Shown here: positions 1-11,836 of the stretch, piece by piece
How positions within the stretch are numbered: position 1 is the first letter of the stretch
Layout of the letters: every line of letters starts with the position of its first letter
Assembly: GCA_036346375.1 (NCBI GenBank)
Contig: JAYEVE010000344.1
Coordinates: 1 to 64,000 of the forward strand
Origin: Guadua angustifolia
Lineage: Eukaryota; Streptophyta; Magnoliopsida; Poales; Poaceae
Length of the DNA: 64,000 nucleotides
Reading direction: 5' to 3'
The notes under the pieces: model-generated
What the model was told of the DNA's origin: nothing
The model's database searches: none
What the model saw: the letters and a program-made list of their open reading frames with translations, nothing else
Program-made: the position numbers and the translations under genes

Positions 1-1640
1 ACCTCTTCTCCTCAAGAGGTAGAGGCCACTCTTCGGTCCTCCACGACACATTCAGCGTTCTCATCCACGAAAGCGGATCATTGGTGATCTATTTGAGCAT
101 GTTCTGGCGCTCAAAATCGGCTTATCTTCTTTCGCCTTCACTCTGCCTTTGTTGCCTCATTTGAGCCAAAGGATGTTACTCATGCATTATCCAGATGAAT
201 CATGGATTAATGCTATGCATGAGACTGGAAAACTTTGAGAGGAACAAAGTTTGGCGCTTATGAAACCCCATCTGGTCATAATGTCATTGGGACCAAGTGG
301 GTGTTCAAAAACAAGCAGTGAGGATGGGGTTATCATTACATAACAAGGCTAGGCTAGTTGCACGAGGGCTTCACTCGAGGTTGAGGTCTTGACTTTGAGG
401 AGACCTTTGCCCTGAGCTAGACTAGGCGATTAGAATCTGCTTGCATTCTCGCATCCCAAGGCTTCAATCTTTATCAAATGGATGTCAAGAGTGCATTTCT
501 CAATGGCTTCATTGAGGAAGAGGTGTATGTCAAGCAACCTCCAGAGTTTGAGAATCCCAAATACCCGAACCATGTCTACAAGCTTTCCAAAGCCTTGTAT
601 GGACTTAAGGAGCCCTAGAGCTTGGTATGAGAGGCTTAAGTCCTATCTTCTCGATCATGGTTTCAAAATGGGTATAGTAGACAAAACTCTATTCATCGGA
701 CACCGGATTCTCATTTCCTTCTCGTCGAGTTATGTGGGCGATATTATCTTAGTGGTTCATCTCGGTCTCTTGTGTCTCATTTTACGAGGTGATGAGCACG
801 AGAATTTGAGATGATTATGATGGGTGAGTTGAGCTACTTCCTCGGCTTCCAAATCAAGCGGACTCGAGAGGTACTTTCTGCACTAAGGTAAGTACACTCG
901 GGACCTCTGAGCGGTTTGATATATGCGATGGGAAGCCGTGATGACTCCTATAGCCTGCTTGCTGTCCTCGAGCGATGAGGATGGTGAGCTGTTGATCAAA
1001 GGAGTTCGAGGAGCATGATTGGCTCCCTCTTGTATCTTCTTGCCTCGGCCGGACATACACTTTCTTTGTGTGTATGTGCTGCTTCGAGCTTCTCCTCGCG
1101 TCTCTCATCGCCTGAGCGGTGAGCGCATCTTGAGTACCTTGAGCTACCATTCATTATGGTATCTGGTACTCTTCTTCCTCTTGTCTATCCTTAGAGCCTT
1201 TTCGATCTTGACTTTCTTGTGTAGGATAGATAGGAAAACACCGCACTTGCCAATTCATTGGCACTTCTCTTGTTTCTTTGTCTTCTAAAAGCGGTCAGGA
1301 GTTACCTGATCCACCGAGGCGAGTATGTTCTTTGCGCGATTACTATAGCAGTGCTCTGGATGAGATCGACCTTGCGGGACTTTGGGTTAGAGATAGAAGT
1401 GTTCCACTTTTACGTGATAACACTTACGCTATTTGCATTGCCAAGAACCTAGTGCAGCACTCCGGACCAAGCACATTGATATTAGATATCACTTCCTTAG
1501 AGACCATGTGGAGAAAGGAGACATAGTGCTTGATTTGTGGAAGTGACCACCGGTTGGCGATATCTTTACCAAGCCTTTGGATAGCTCTAGGTTTGTTGCC
1601 TTGAGGAGTGAGCTTGGAGTTGTGTGCCCTTACGGCTTAT
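1..1640 (+). pseudogene. copia-A pol remnant (reverse transcriptase and RNase H)
   Basis: This encodes the C-terminal part of a copia polyprotein, which copies element RNA into DNA in cytoplasmic particles. Visible RT words are DVKSAFLNGFIEEEVYVKQ near 480-540 and LSKALYGLK then AWYERLKSYLLDHGF near 585-660. The catalytic YVDD box appears as YVGD near 738, an altered key residue. RNase H-type words follow at about 1200-1600: a run near 1390-1490 for VPLLRDNTYAICIAKNLVQHS, then DIFTKPLDSSRF near 1557-1590. The frame changes repeatedly and stops interrupt it. Many differences from the copy at 58140-59530 sit at CAG/CTG versus CG sites, so some breaks may be sequence errors. Confidence 0.85.
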
Positions 1641-3474
1641 TGTGAGGGAGCTGGTTTGTACTTTATGTATTATTTGTATATATTTTCTTCGATTTTCCCT
1701 TCTTTTGTCTTGTTACGGGTGCTATGGGTTTTATTTTCTAGAGTTACGAGTTCACTTCACCTAGACTTGGCATGCCTCGGCATGGACCTCTCATCTTATG
1801 CTTTAGGATGCTATTCTCTTCTTCTTCTCGGTTGAGCTCACTCCACAGTCTTGTAGGTCTAGCGGTGTTGGGCCCCAAGGTGAGAGGTGCATGTTTGCTC
1901 TGAGTTTGAGTTTGAGAGCTAGCTTTCCTTTGTCGATCATTAGGGAAGATGAGAGCGAGTTTGAGCTATAGTGTTCTCTACCATCTTTTCTATGCTCTAT
2001 AGCTACCCGATTCGCGATTTCTTGATTTCTTCCCTCTATTCTATGTTTACGGCTTTAATTGAGTTCTTTTAGAGTTCTTGAGCTTAATCTTGCTAATAAC
2101 TCAATTTGAACCAGATTTGTCTAAAATGGAATCACATGTTGAGGGAGTTTAAGAATCATCTCATGCATTGCATATAGACTTGATTTTTCATTTTATGAGC
2201 TTTGTCTATTATGCAAATGATCCATGTTTCATTTTATACACCATGCTATACTATGAAGAAAAATTACTTGCTTAGATATGTCCAAGTTCATTTATCTTGC
2301 TAAGCTTACAAAAATTGAAAAATGAGCGTTAAAACAAAACTTGATAAAACATGTTGCGTTTACTTGCTAAGTTTCTTCTCTAGTTGTATTTGCCATGATT
2401 TGTGAAATCGGAATTCTCTAGAGTCCCTATAGCAACTTGGATGAATCTTGTTTGATCCATACTTGAGTCCTTCACTAGCTTAACAATGAAAATACTAAAA
2501 TGAAAAGTGAAGCAAAATTGACTCTTTTTGCTTGTCGGACTCAACACCTCACATTCACAAGCGGCTTCTCATTGCACTTGAGATGAACTTGGAATGGGTT
2601 GTGTATGACCAAGATCATTCTCTTAAGAGTCCCTCTTGAGATGATCGATTATGGCTTGAGTCAATTGCTTTAAACAATGCAAAAAACATCGTGGGTAAAG
2701 AATGCAAATAATGTCAAACATTTGCACCCGCTATGTCTTTCAAAAGATTCAAAGAAAAATTTGCATACAAGAAACAAAAAAAAGCTCGAAGGACCTTGTG
2801 TGCACTTCTAGATTCTCCAAAGTGTTGAGTAGGTTGAACTCTAGGTTTTCCATTTGATCCTCTGAATGGCTTTGCTTCTAAGTTTTGAAACTCATGACAA
2901 GTTTTGCTCATATTTGATCTTGCTAAAAATGACATGGTTTTAATTAAATCTTGCTAGCAAAGCTGTTTTATTTGCACTTGGACATGCCTTAGCTTTGTCT
3001 ATTTTTGCCATAACGTAGCTTGGTGTCATAACTTGTCTTGTTGATCACATGGATAATCTTCAAAGCTCCTTAGACTGCATTACTTGCATAAAAACAACAA
3101 AAAAGGGGAGAAAAGAAAATGTCTTCTTGATGCCTATATTGCCAAGGGGAGAACATGTAGAAAAGGCATCTTCAAAGGAAAAATTCTAATCCACATTGGT
3201 TCTTATGATCTTTGTGACAATTGCAAACCTTTATGATCATAAGCATATTCGAGTGTTCCTTGTGAGTTTTATTGGATATTTTATTGGATATTTTAGAGCT
3301 TTTGTGGAAAACTTGCTCTTTCTTTTATATTGCTCTAAAAATCTTTCTAGCCAACTTGGTCATGATATTATTTCCTTCTCTCTGGACCGAGTTTGGCTTT
3401 GCATTCAAATTGCTTTCTTCTTCTCCTTCAAACTCAAATTTATGCCTTTTCGGGTGTTTGTCAATATACTCATC
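1641..3474 (+). other. copia-A spacer between pol and PPT
   Basis: No open frame of note. The sequence is AT-rich and recurs in copia-B (12400-13780) and copia-G (59530-60696), so it belongs to the element rather than to the host. Shared landmarks include AATAACTCAA near 2096, the phrase around TCCAAAGTGTTGAGTAGG near 2815, and an AAAAAGGGGAGAA motif near 3101. Sireviruses may carry an envelope-like ORF in this position; none is readable here. Confidence 0.7.
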
Positions 3475-3485
3475 AAGGGGGAGAT
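3475..3485 (+). other. Polypurine tract of copia-A
   Basis: AAGGGGGAG followed by AT lies directly upstream of the LTR start TGAAAGACC. The PPT is the plus-strand DNA primer. The equivalent in copia-B is at 13783-13792 (AAAAGGAGAT), next to the same LTR start. Confidence 0.8.
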
Positions 3486-5136
3486 TGAAAGACCATGTGG
3501 AGAGTCTATCCTTGTGTGTGATGAGTAATTGACAAGAGTTGAGGTTGGTTTGATATGAAATTGAGTTTGATTTGAATTGGACTTTCATTTGAAGCAATTT
3601 GAGTGTTGGTTCTTTGGTGCTCTAGCTGCACAGGGCGATAACGATCGGACCATTGAGAGTAATTATGAATGATTAATGATTTTGAGATAATCATTGAAAA
3701 TATTTGTGGGCATTGCTATGTGAAAGGTTTTCCTTGTCTTTGATGGTTCTTGAGGCGGCGGTGCTAGAGTCATGGTGACGGAGGATGGCCGGGACTAAGC
3801 GAGGCGTCGGAGGTCGAGGCAGGTCGGAGATCGCGGAAGATGACCGGAGGCGGAGTCGGAGACAAGCCAAGAAGATAAGGAAAGGAGATGATGCTAGCTA
3901 GATGCGGCGTGGATCAATGAGGGCCGTCGGATTGCGGTCTAGTTGATAGGTTAGCGGGTCTAGGTAGTATGCTTTGAAAACGTGCAAGAAAACCGGTATG
4001 TGTGTGGGTTTTGGGTTAGCCCTTGCATGGCTGTGTGAGTGGGTTAATCCTAGCCCTAAGATGAGTGTCCTAGGGTTGAGGACTCATCCAAGGGTGGTAA
4101 GTGACCCAAGAGTTGTATAAATAGGGGTGGAGGGTGGCCTCCTCCCTTGAAGGTTTGAGTTGCTCCTTTGAGCTTTGCCCACATGAAGTGAGGCTTTGTA
4201 AACCTTCCACCAGAAATACAAAGAAATTTCTTTGCATCATTGTGAATTTAAATTCTGCATTTACATTATGTCTTTACTTTCCATAATTTAAATTCAGCAT
4301 TTACATTACGCATTTACTTTCCATAATCTATATTCATGCAATTTGGATTTGCCTCCTTCTTCTAAATGCTGATCTTTGATGTTTTGAGTGTGTTCATATG
4401 GTTTTACATCTCTTTTGCACTCTTTGATTGAGTAGAGATCATCTCTTCTTTCAAGTTCCAGTTCTGTCCAGAACTTGTTCTTCCTTGCAACAGTTAGTCT
4501 TTGATTTTTAGAAAAATCTAGAAAAATCCTTATGGAGTGATTCTTATTGGAGATTGTGCGGGACTCCTATACCCATCTTTAGAAAAAGTTTGGAGTCCAC
4601 TGGTTTCACCGTTTGGGTGCTATGAAGTGAAAACCAAGCCCCAAATTTTCTGCCCGAAGTTTCTGACTGTCTGTGTTCATAGATTTATGATGATTTTTCT
4701 ACTTTGCTTTTTGATCTGAATTTTGGTGGAGAGCTTCACGACTCATATGCTCATAGGGAGAAAATTTCTCACAATTTTGTGAGCAGCATAAACCCACCAA
4801 CCTCCTGTTCAAATTAAAGACAGATTCTGGAAATATCTGCTTTTGCTTTTCTAAAAGAGACTTTTGTGTTTTGGCTTGATCTCTTTTAGAAAAGAAGTAT
4901 TTGAATTGATTCCTCTTTCTTTTGGACACTTGACAACCAGGATTGTGATTGAAAAATCCCTCACGTATTTTATGGATAATATCCATGTAAGCTAGGGATG
5001 CACATAGTTGTCTAGTCGTTCGGTTTTGCGGGTTTCACGATTTCCCTTGCGATCTTTTCTCGGTTTTAGTTGGAGTATTTTGGGGAAAATTTATTTGCGA
5101 CCATTCACCCCCTCTGTTCGCCATCTCGATCCTTCA
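3486..5136 (+). repeat. 3' LTR of copia-A
   Basis: This is about 1651 bp, starting TGAAAGACC just after the PPT and ending CCATCTCGATCCTTCA. The end of the form TTCACCCCCTCT...CTCGATCCTTCA is typical of Sirevirus LTRs. The terminal bases form a short imperfect inverted repeat (TGAAAG/CCTTCA). It contains a TATA-like box and GC-rich upstream DNA. The left part recurs at 13793-13819 and a degraded copy of the right part at about 25800-26533. Confidence 0.75.
4116..4123 (+). promoter_or_regulatory. TATA-like box in the copia-A LTR
   Basis: TATAAATA followed by GGGG sits in mid-LTR, where the U3/R border of an LTR promoter is expected. A degraded equivalent (AATATAAAAGAGG) is seen near 25890. 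No transcript evidence is available. Confidence 0.45.
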
Positions 5137-5756
5137 CAATGAAGTCCTTCTTGACTCGACATACCCCTTGATGTAGCTAAGCGAACTCGGTTGAAGCCTA
5201 GCCAAGGTCGAGACTCAAGCTAAAATTGAAACAAGCCCAACCGTGTAGATGCGTCACGGCTCGTTGTCTCATTATCCTGCCTTCGTGTTGAAAGTGAAAA
5301 CATAATGCAAAATCCTATAAAAGTCATGGCGCAAGCTATATGGTGTGATACTCACAGCGTCCATGATACGTAAAGTAGAAATATCGGTGGCTTTCATTTG
5401 GTACACGGAATAGATCCTCAAAAGCGGACGGAATGTTCCATGCTCCTCACGGTGAAAATGTACCTTTTATACTTCACGTTGAAGTCGACTCGGCGTCTTC
5501 CCCTTCACCTTATCAAGGTACCATCCATGGAGGCGAGTCCACTTGCCTAGATCATTGATTAAATGCGATGCAATCGGGGGCTTTCCATGCTCGTAGCCTT
5601 ATAATCATCTGAGTGCTGTGGCTGTCTTGACTTTCTTCTGGGCGAAGGAGTCTCGAGTCGGGGTATGGGCTTTTGGTACCTAAAGGGCGTTGTGGCCTCT
5701 GTCGGCTTTGCCCTCTTGGCGGAAGGAGTCTCGGAGGCCTCCTGTGGTTTCTGGGC
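5137..5756. other. No recognised gene; possibly degraded element DNA
   Basis: The stretch follows directly on the copia-A LTR. The first bases after it are CAATG. I see no long open frame and no family motif. Two copies of a motif close to GGGCGAAGGAGTCTCG (about 5639 and 5717) hint at an old short repeat, with a third at about 6546. Confidence 0.4.
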
Positions 5757-5935
5757 GGAGGGGGGGAGGCGCAGCGGGAGGCGGGAAGCGAGGCGGGAAG
5801 GCGGGAGCTGGATCGAGCCGGAGGAGGCGGAGGCGGAGGAGGAGGGAGGCGGGATCGGCGGGAGGCGAGGCGGGAAGGCGGGGAGTGGCGGAGGAGGCGG
5901 GAGGCGGATCGGGAGGAGCGGGGGCGAGGCTTATT
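5757..5935. repeat. G-rich low-complexity tract (GGCGGGA / GGAGGC repeats)
   Basis: Irregular repeats of GGCGGGA, GGCGGAGG and GAGGCGGGA fill about 180 bp. Several G-runs of three or more are close together. Every open frame across it, on both strands (Gly/Arg/Glu-rich or Pro/Arg/Ser-rich), is a product of composition and is not annotated as a gene. Confidence 0.8.
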
Positions 5936-7970
5936 GTCGGGGTCCCGTTCTTTTGGGCCCCTTCTGTTAAGCGGCAATTAGTTTAAAACCAAGGGGTCAA
6001 TTGTTTTTGTTAAATTTGTTTAGGAAAGACATTGGGGGGTTTTGAAACCAAAAGTGGTGATTTTTTTTGTAATAGATTCCATCCTGAATTGGGAATAAGG
6101 CTCCGTGAGTAACCCTTGGTTTCGCCCCGGGGTTTTCCCCTATGGGTTTGTTGATTGGGGTGGTTTAATCGGGAGGGTGTTCCTTCTTGGGGTTCTCCCT
6201 GGTACCCTTATCCTTGAACTCCGCCCAACTCGGGGTCACAAAAACTTCCGAATGGGCGGCCTTTCCTTCCCGAACTGTTGAAAGGGCTTGAATCCTAAGG
6301 CCAACCCAACTTATGGGTTTTCTCCTTTGTGGGTTATCGCCCCTTTCCATTTACCTTAACCTCCCCTGGGATTTTCGCTCTTTGATTCCTTTAAATTCCG
6401 AAATGGCCGTTCCCCCATGTACTTGGAGGGCCGTCCAACCCCTGCATTGGGGAGAATGGGCTTCTCCTGAGCCCCTTTTTTGGTCCTGGGTCTTCCTCCC
6501 TTCCGGCCCTTGGTAATTAACCAGCTGGCCTGGCGGCCCTTCCTCTGGGCAAGGAGTCTCTAGGCCTTTTGGTTTTCTTACGGAAAGGCAAGGTGACAGA
6601 GAAAAGCAAGAAGCACATATGCTGACAAAAATTTGAAAGGATCAAACAGATAATTCAAGTAGCAAGGAACAAAAGCACATTGACCAAAATAAGGGAATAT
6701 AACTTAATCTTAAATTGAGGAAATGTGGGTTTAAACTTAAACCAACCCGTCGGATAAAAAAAAGCCCTTCCAATGGTGAATTTAGATAGCAATGTTTATT
6801 ACACCCATTTGATTTCCAACATCACAAGTTTGGCATTAATGAAATGCAAGAAAGCAACACAAAAGGTCAAGTTATGGCACTAACAGCAAAATTTGACCAA
6901 CTAAATATGTACCAACGATAACCCCTAATTCTAAATGGGGGTCCTAATCCCATTAGGAATGTGGTTCGGCAAGTTCCTAAGCCGTTGTCAACGGGAAAAT
7001 TTGACATCTCGCTATTCTCCGGATACTCTCACCCTCAAGGGGGTTTTCAAAACCCCAAAACCTCCTCAACTCAAGTTGTCAACCCTTCAGCGCGAACCTT
7101 ATCTAGTCAAAGTGGACTTGGGCGCTGCAAAATATGCTATTCGGCAATTTAAAATCCTCTAACGGGAGGCTGGGTTTAACCTAAACTCTCTATTTTAGTA
7201 AAACAAAATTAATTTGAAATAAACAAGTTCAAAAGTAATTGTAAAAGTAATTTACGATGGAAGAACTAAAAGAAATAGGGTGGCAAACACAAGGGCATTT
7301 TTTGTTGCAATACTCCAAGTTATCCTATATTATAAGGATCAAGTTTGGTACAAATCTCTTTGTCGGTACCCCGCCTTCCCTCATGCAAGGTCCCCAAGCA
7401 AACCTAAGGGTTTTTAAATTTGCGGATTGCAATTTTAACTGTTAATTTCCAAAATCAGTTAAAAATGGATAATAATTTAACGTCAGATGGAAAAGGTTTG
7501 GGAAAAGGCCCAAAAGAAACCAATCATCCATGAACATATGGTTACCTTAAATCAACTAACTGGCCAAGTTTTTTGGGTTTCTCAAATTGGGTTGCCTTAA
7601 GGCCCTCCTGCCCATGGCGAAGGAGAAATTTTCAACCTTTCCCTTTTCTTCAATACTTTGGGGTTTAAGTTAACAAAGTCATCAAACATGCCTTTAGGAA
7701 TCCGTCTATTTCTTTGGATAGAAATTGCCCTGCAATTTGAAACTCCAAATGCACTGAAATATCCGAATAACAGAAATCATAATGGGAAGGGTCAAAGATC
7801 TATCCTTAAGGAATCCCAAATTTAAACGGCTGTCCCTGTGGGGGTGGCTCTCCTCGGCGTCAGGCCTTCCGGGCGGAAAGGGCACTGGGTGGTATTAACC
7901 CAGTTTTTAATTTATTAGGGTTTAGAATTTGTTATCAAGATCACCAAAAATCTTATGTTTAATCATTATA
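5936..7970. other. Degenerate AT- and homopolymer-rich DNA without recognised genes
   Basis: The texture changes sharply near 5985 to frequent doubled and tripled bases. No domain is recognised on either strand. The part at 6890-7160 is weakly repeated at 11190-11440. Confidence 0.4.
6890..7160. repeat. Left copy of a degenerate direct repeat (possible LTR relic)
   Basis: Shared order of blocks with 11190-11440: CCTAATCCCATTA, then GTTGTCAA, then AAATTT..C...C.C.ATT.TCC.C, then AAGTTGTCAA, then AAATATG.T.TTCG and TTTAAA. Identity is low and needs gaps. Direct repeats ~4.3 kb apart could be the LTRs of a dead retroelement, but no PBS, PPT or coding domain supports this. Confidence 0.35.
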
Positions 7971-8286
7971 TCCTCTTTTAAAAAACCCAAATCTTATGTT
8001 TTCTCATTTTCTAATAAAAAGATGTTGTTTGTACACTTTTTAAAAAATCTTGCTTTTCTTGATCACCCTTTTAAAAAAGGGTGTTCACAAGACACTTTTA
8101 ATAAAATAAATCTGACTTTTCACACTTTTCTAATAAAACCCGATGTTATATTAGTATCATTTTTAATAAAACTCTTACACATTAGACACTCTTTTAAGAA
8201 AACCATTTATGTTAAAGTACACTTTTTAAAAAAGTTTATGCTTGATATCCGCTAAAGAAAACAGGGTTCTATACTTTTTAATAAAA
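7971..8286. repeat. Degenerate tandem array, ~31-bp unit, about 10 copies
   Basis: The core (C)ACTTTTTAATAAAA or a close variant recurs at about 7973, 8005, 8034, 8064, 8093, 8123, 8158, 8187, 8220 and 8273, with spacing mostly 29-35 bp. One frame stays open from 7929 to 8255 and shows the same period as F-L/F-x-K-K every ~10 residues. I read that frame as a by-product of the AT-rich repeat, not a gene. Confidence 0.65.
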
Positions 8287-9636
8287 AAACAGTATTTATT
8301 CACTATTTTTACATCCAAGTTTGAATTTTCACATTTCTCAAAAGAAAAAGCCATAATTTGTCAACATTGTTGAAATTATTAGAAATTTTCAAAATATTTA
8401 GGTCTTTTAAAACTTTTATAAAAAATTTTTGGGGACCTCATTAAGAAATACCAAAATTCATTTCTAACATGATTTGCTAAAAGGTAGAAAAATCAAAACT
8501 TTTCAAATTAATTTCGGAATTGTGAAAATTTTGAAATGAATTTGATTTTACAACTTTCCCAACAATTTTAATCAAATGGAATTTTTTTTAAAAATTACAC
8601 AAAGTGCAGGCATAAGAAAAATTGCTGATTTCCATGAAGCCTCCAAAACGACAATTAATCACCTTGGATTTAAATCTATTTTAATCAATAAAGCCAATTT
8701 TTCTTTGCCCCAGATGACCAGCAGAAGGCTCCATTTTAAATTCCCGCGACAAGCCCCATGAAATGAAGGTATTAGAATTGGTTATATTTCTTTTAAAACC
8801 AACCCTTCGATCCTTCTTACCATGAAAACGGCTCAACCTTATTCATCCCTAAAAGACTTAGTTCTTTTAAAAAACGGATCATCTTTTCATTTAGATCCAC
8901 TAGAAAACCCTTCTTTCGATTCCTCCATTAAGTTACTTTAAAAAATTGGTATATTCTTACTCCCTTTCTTACATCCCATAGTAAGTTCATTTTGGGAAAT
9001 TTTTTTATGATCATCGGAAAAAGCATTTCTCACACCTTTTTGGGCCAACTCTTGGCATCTTGTCTATTAAAAGGTGTAAATTAATTTAAAACCCCCATAT
9101 CGTAATTAAATCTTTCGTACCAACCATTTTACATTTCATAAAGGAGACCTCGCTTTTTTTGAAATTGGAACATATTTTTCGTCCGAAAACTATATTTTGG
9201 ACCTTCCGTATCAATTTCTTTGCTTTGTGTAGGGCAACCTCCAAATTAGGGGTTGAAATGCCTTCAATAATACAAACCTCACTATTATTTGGATTTTCCT
9301 TTACAAATTGCCCCATGCAGTTAGAAAATTGCTTGCTTTTTAGGTTCCACAAAATAATAATTTGATCCCATAATTCAACAATATACCCTAAAATTCCCCT
9401 CGATTTAATTACCCATGTATCTCAGCGAATCGCTAGGAAAGCCCCATTCTTAATTCTCACAAGGTAACCTGGCCAACATCAAAACCTGGGAAATGCTCTC
9501 AAGGGAACAGGCAACCTTGATTGCTGTCGGGGTAAAACTGGGAGTCGCTTAAGAAAAACACAACTTTGTAGCCAACGAATCCCTGGGAAATTTTGGATTT
9601 CCCCAGGAGCATTTTCATCAAACATGGGACTGGGAT
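8287..9636. other. No recognised gene
   Basis: AT-rich sequence with short frames only. No domain, terminal repeat or RNA gene is recognised. Confidence 0.4.
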
Positions 9637-10524
9637 TCATGCCCAAAACTTCAAATCATCCATAGAAAAGTTTCTTAATGTTACGGAGTAGCGTGGAACT
9701 TTAATATTTAACATTGCAGACTTCTTTCTCCTTCTTGGGCCATTAGCATTGGGGATGTCTAGCCTTTTCCTCCCCCTTCCTTCCAAGGGGCCGTTCCCAT
9801 GTAGGATGCGGACATTGAACCATCTTTGGTCTTCGGGTATTTCACATGCCCCAAGTTTCGGGAACTTATTCTCAACATGCTGCATAATACAATCGGGACC
9901 AACTCCTTATCGAAGTCCGAATTTGACCTCTTCTTCCTGGTCCAGGGCAAACAATCTTTACCTTTCCATCTTCCCGATTCCCTACGTAATATACTTGGCC
10001 CACTATAAATTCGGGAAGGGACTTCCCTCTTCCCATAAATTTGCACCATCTTTATAAAACGAGGGAAACCTTAAACCCATATACCCAAATTTTCTTGGAA
10101 TTGGGAATAATTCGTTCCCTTAAAATAACAACTTTGGTTTTTCAAACCCAAATTCCCCGGAAATATTTTGGTGCAAAAACCTAGCATTTAAATGCTCCTT
10201 TTGCCATCCCAACCACCCCTCATTCCACAATTTTCCAAATTCACGGTGCAAGGAACTAATACTTTGGGTTTCGAGATCTTCCTTCGGACTGTAAACCAAG
10301 CACTTTTCCTCCTCTTTGCAAACCGCCGGGCCAGGGAATGTGGGCAAACCACTCCTTGGCGGTGCACCAGTGTGACCTTTCACCGTCTTGCCCGGCTCTT
10401 CCTTCGTCGTTCCTTCTCCTTTTGGTCGGGGACCCAAGCACAAATCCTCGATTCTTACGGTAAAATGCTCATTGGCATGCAGATCCTTTCTATTTCCATT
10501 CCCATGGACTAGTAGCCTTGCCAT
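9637..10524 (-). other. Unrecognised broken coding-like stretch
   Basis: The minus strand has three overlapping open stretches (10524-10120, 10049-9759, 9885-9637) that look like one frame broken by shifts. They are rich in charged residues. The 9885 frame and the 10049 frame share a join around residues GNGPLEGRG / MGTAPWKEGGGKG, which read the same DNA in two frames. I do not recognise a family. Alternatives are a degraded transposon ORF or chance openness of GC-richer DNA. Confidence 0.25.
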
Positions 10525-11189
10525 AAATGCTTTTGGCCTTGTTTCCCTCCGGGAAAGGTAGAAGAACTATATGAGAAACTTTTGGTCATCCAGCGGTGTT
10601 TTGCCTTGATTCAACAATCAAACCAACCCAACCTGGTGATTCCTTTCCTTTTAACAAGGTTTCAAATTCTTCTTCAAGCTTTTAAACTTTTCCTCTCTTT
10701 TTGTAAACCCTCCACATATAACATTTGCTCCAAATTATCCTCCTCCTTCGGTACCTTTCGTACCGGTTCCTTTTTTTGTACGGGGGACCCCCCATGGACA
10801 ACATGTGTAATTTCCCAGAAGCCCTCGAATGGTGGTCCTCAATTTGGATGAGTTGTTAAATCTTGTTGGTGCTCAATGCAAGGAAATATATGAATTTAAC
10901 CCTTACCGGTTTACTTTTTGCCCTTCCCCTAAATTAGCACCACCCACGGCTTTTACGTACACCTTTCACGGCCTCCAATTAAATTTCAAATTTGGAAAAA
11001 CTCACAACGCAACATTTTAAATATTAACATATTTCAAAATATTACCTTTGCAAAAATGGGGGGTTCCGTATATAAATGTACTCACGACGCCATTCTTCCC
11101 TTTTAAAGTTAATTCCCACATAAGAGACATAAATTTTTAACTCCAACGTTCAAATAATCTAATTAATAGCATCCCGGCTTCAAATCTTT

Positions 11190-11440
11190 CTACTAAAAGA
11201 AAAAATAAGGGACCAGCGATACTCCTAACTTAAATATTGGCCTAATCCCATTAATATATTTGGGAATTTAAGGTTGTCAATAAAAATTTCGCATCCATTT
11301 TCCCCGGTAGTCTCACAAGAGCAAATTTTAAAACACCAACTACAAAATCTATAAAGTTGTCAAACTTCAAACTTCTCATCCAATTTCCAAAAGGGCCTTT
11401 TAAAAACATAAATATGTTTTTCGCATATTTTAAATAACCC
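11190..11440. repeat. Right copy of the degenerate direct repeat seen at 6890
   Basis: Shares CCTAATCCCATTA, GTTGTCAA and AAGTTGTCAA in the same order and similar spacing. The two copies differ by many substitutions and small gaps. Confidence 0.35.
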
Positions 11441-11836
11441 CTCGAAATAACCCCAAACTTAAACAATTATCACATGATAGCAATAATAATTCCATATATA
11501 AACAGAACCGCTACAAAAATTAAATAGATATCCTTGTCAAATAAAAGTGTGAAATCGGCCGACACAATTCAGGAACCTAAACTTTATTGAATAAAAAATT
11601 CGACAAAATTGAAGGGTTTAAGAATTTTGCTCAATTTTGGAAAAATAGAGGGCAAAAAAAATCTCCTCAAGATAGGGTTTCAATTTTGCCCTCTTAATAC
11701 CCACCCATGGGACTTCAAATTTTCCACCCAACTATGGATTCCAACCACACAATATGAGCTATTTTCTGGGTGGCGAGAAATTCTGGACAAAAACAGAGAA
11801 GAGTTCGGCGTGGTATATATAACCTGCGAGGCACAT

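Larger units (their letters stand above)
1..5136 (+). mobile_element. copia-A: 3' half of a Sirevirus-type Ty1/copia retrotransposon
   Basis: The element enters from the left edge already inside pol and runs through reverse transcriptase, RNase H, a ~1.85-kb non-coding spacer, a polypurine tract and one LTR. Positions 1-1640 match copia-G at about 57846-59530 in base order, and the spacer matches 12400-13780 and 59530-60696. A long gap between pol and PPT, plus a PPT of the AAGGGGGAG type, is known for Sireviruses. The 5' LTR, gag, protease and integrase lie outside the window or are lost. It is non-autonomous as seen. Confidence 0.85.

Noticed and set aside
5552..5977. 141-residue Pro/Arg/Ser-rich frame on the minus strand and three Gly/Arg/Glu-rich frames on the plus strand
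   Set aside because: All come from the GGCGGGA low-complexity tract; open frames on both strands here reflect composition.
7929..8255. 108-residue periodic Lys/Phe/Leu-rich frame
   Set aside because: It is explained by the ~31-bp AT-rich tandem array; unit length is not a multiple of three and drifts between copies.
7971..8286. CRISPR-like array of ~31-bp units
   Set aside because: The repeats are degenerate with no constant repeat plus unique spacer, and the DNA is from a plant.
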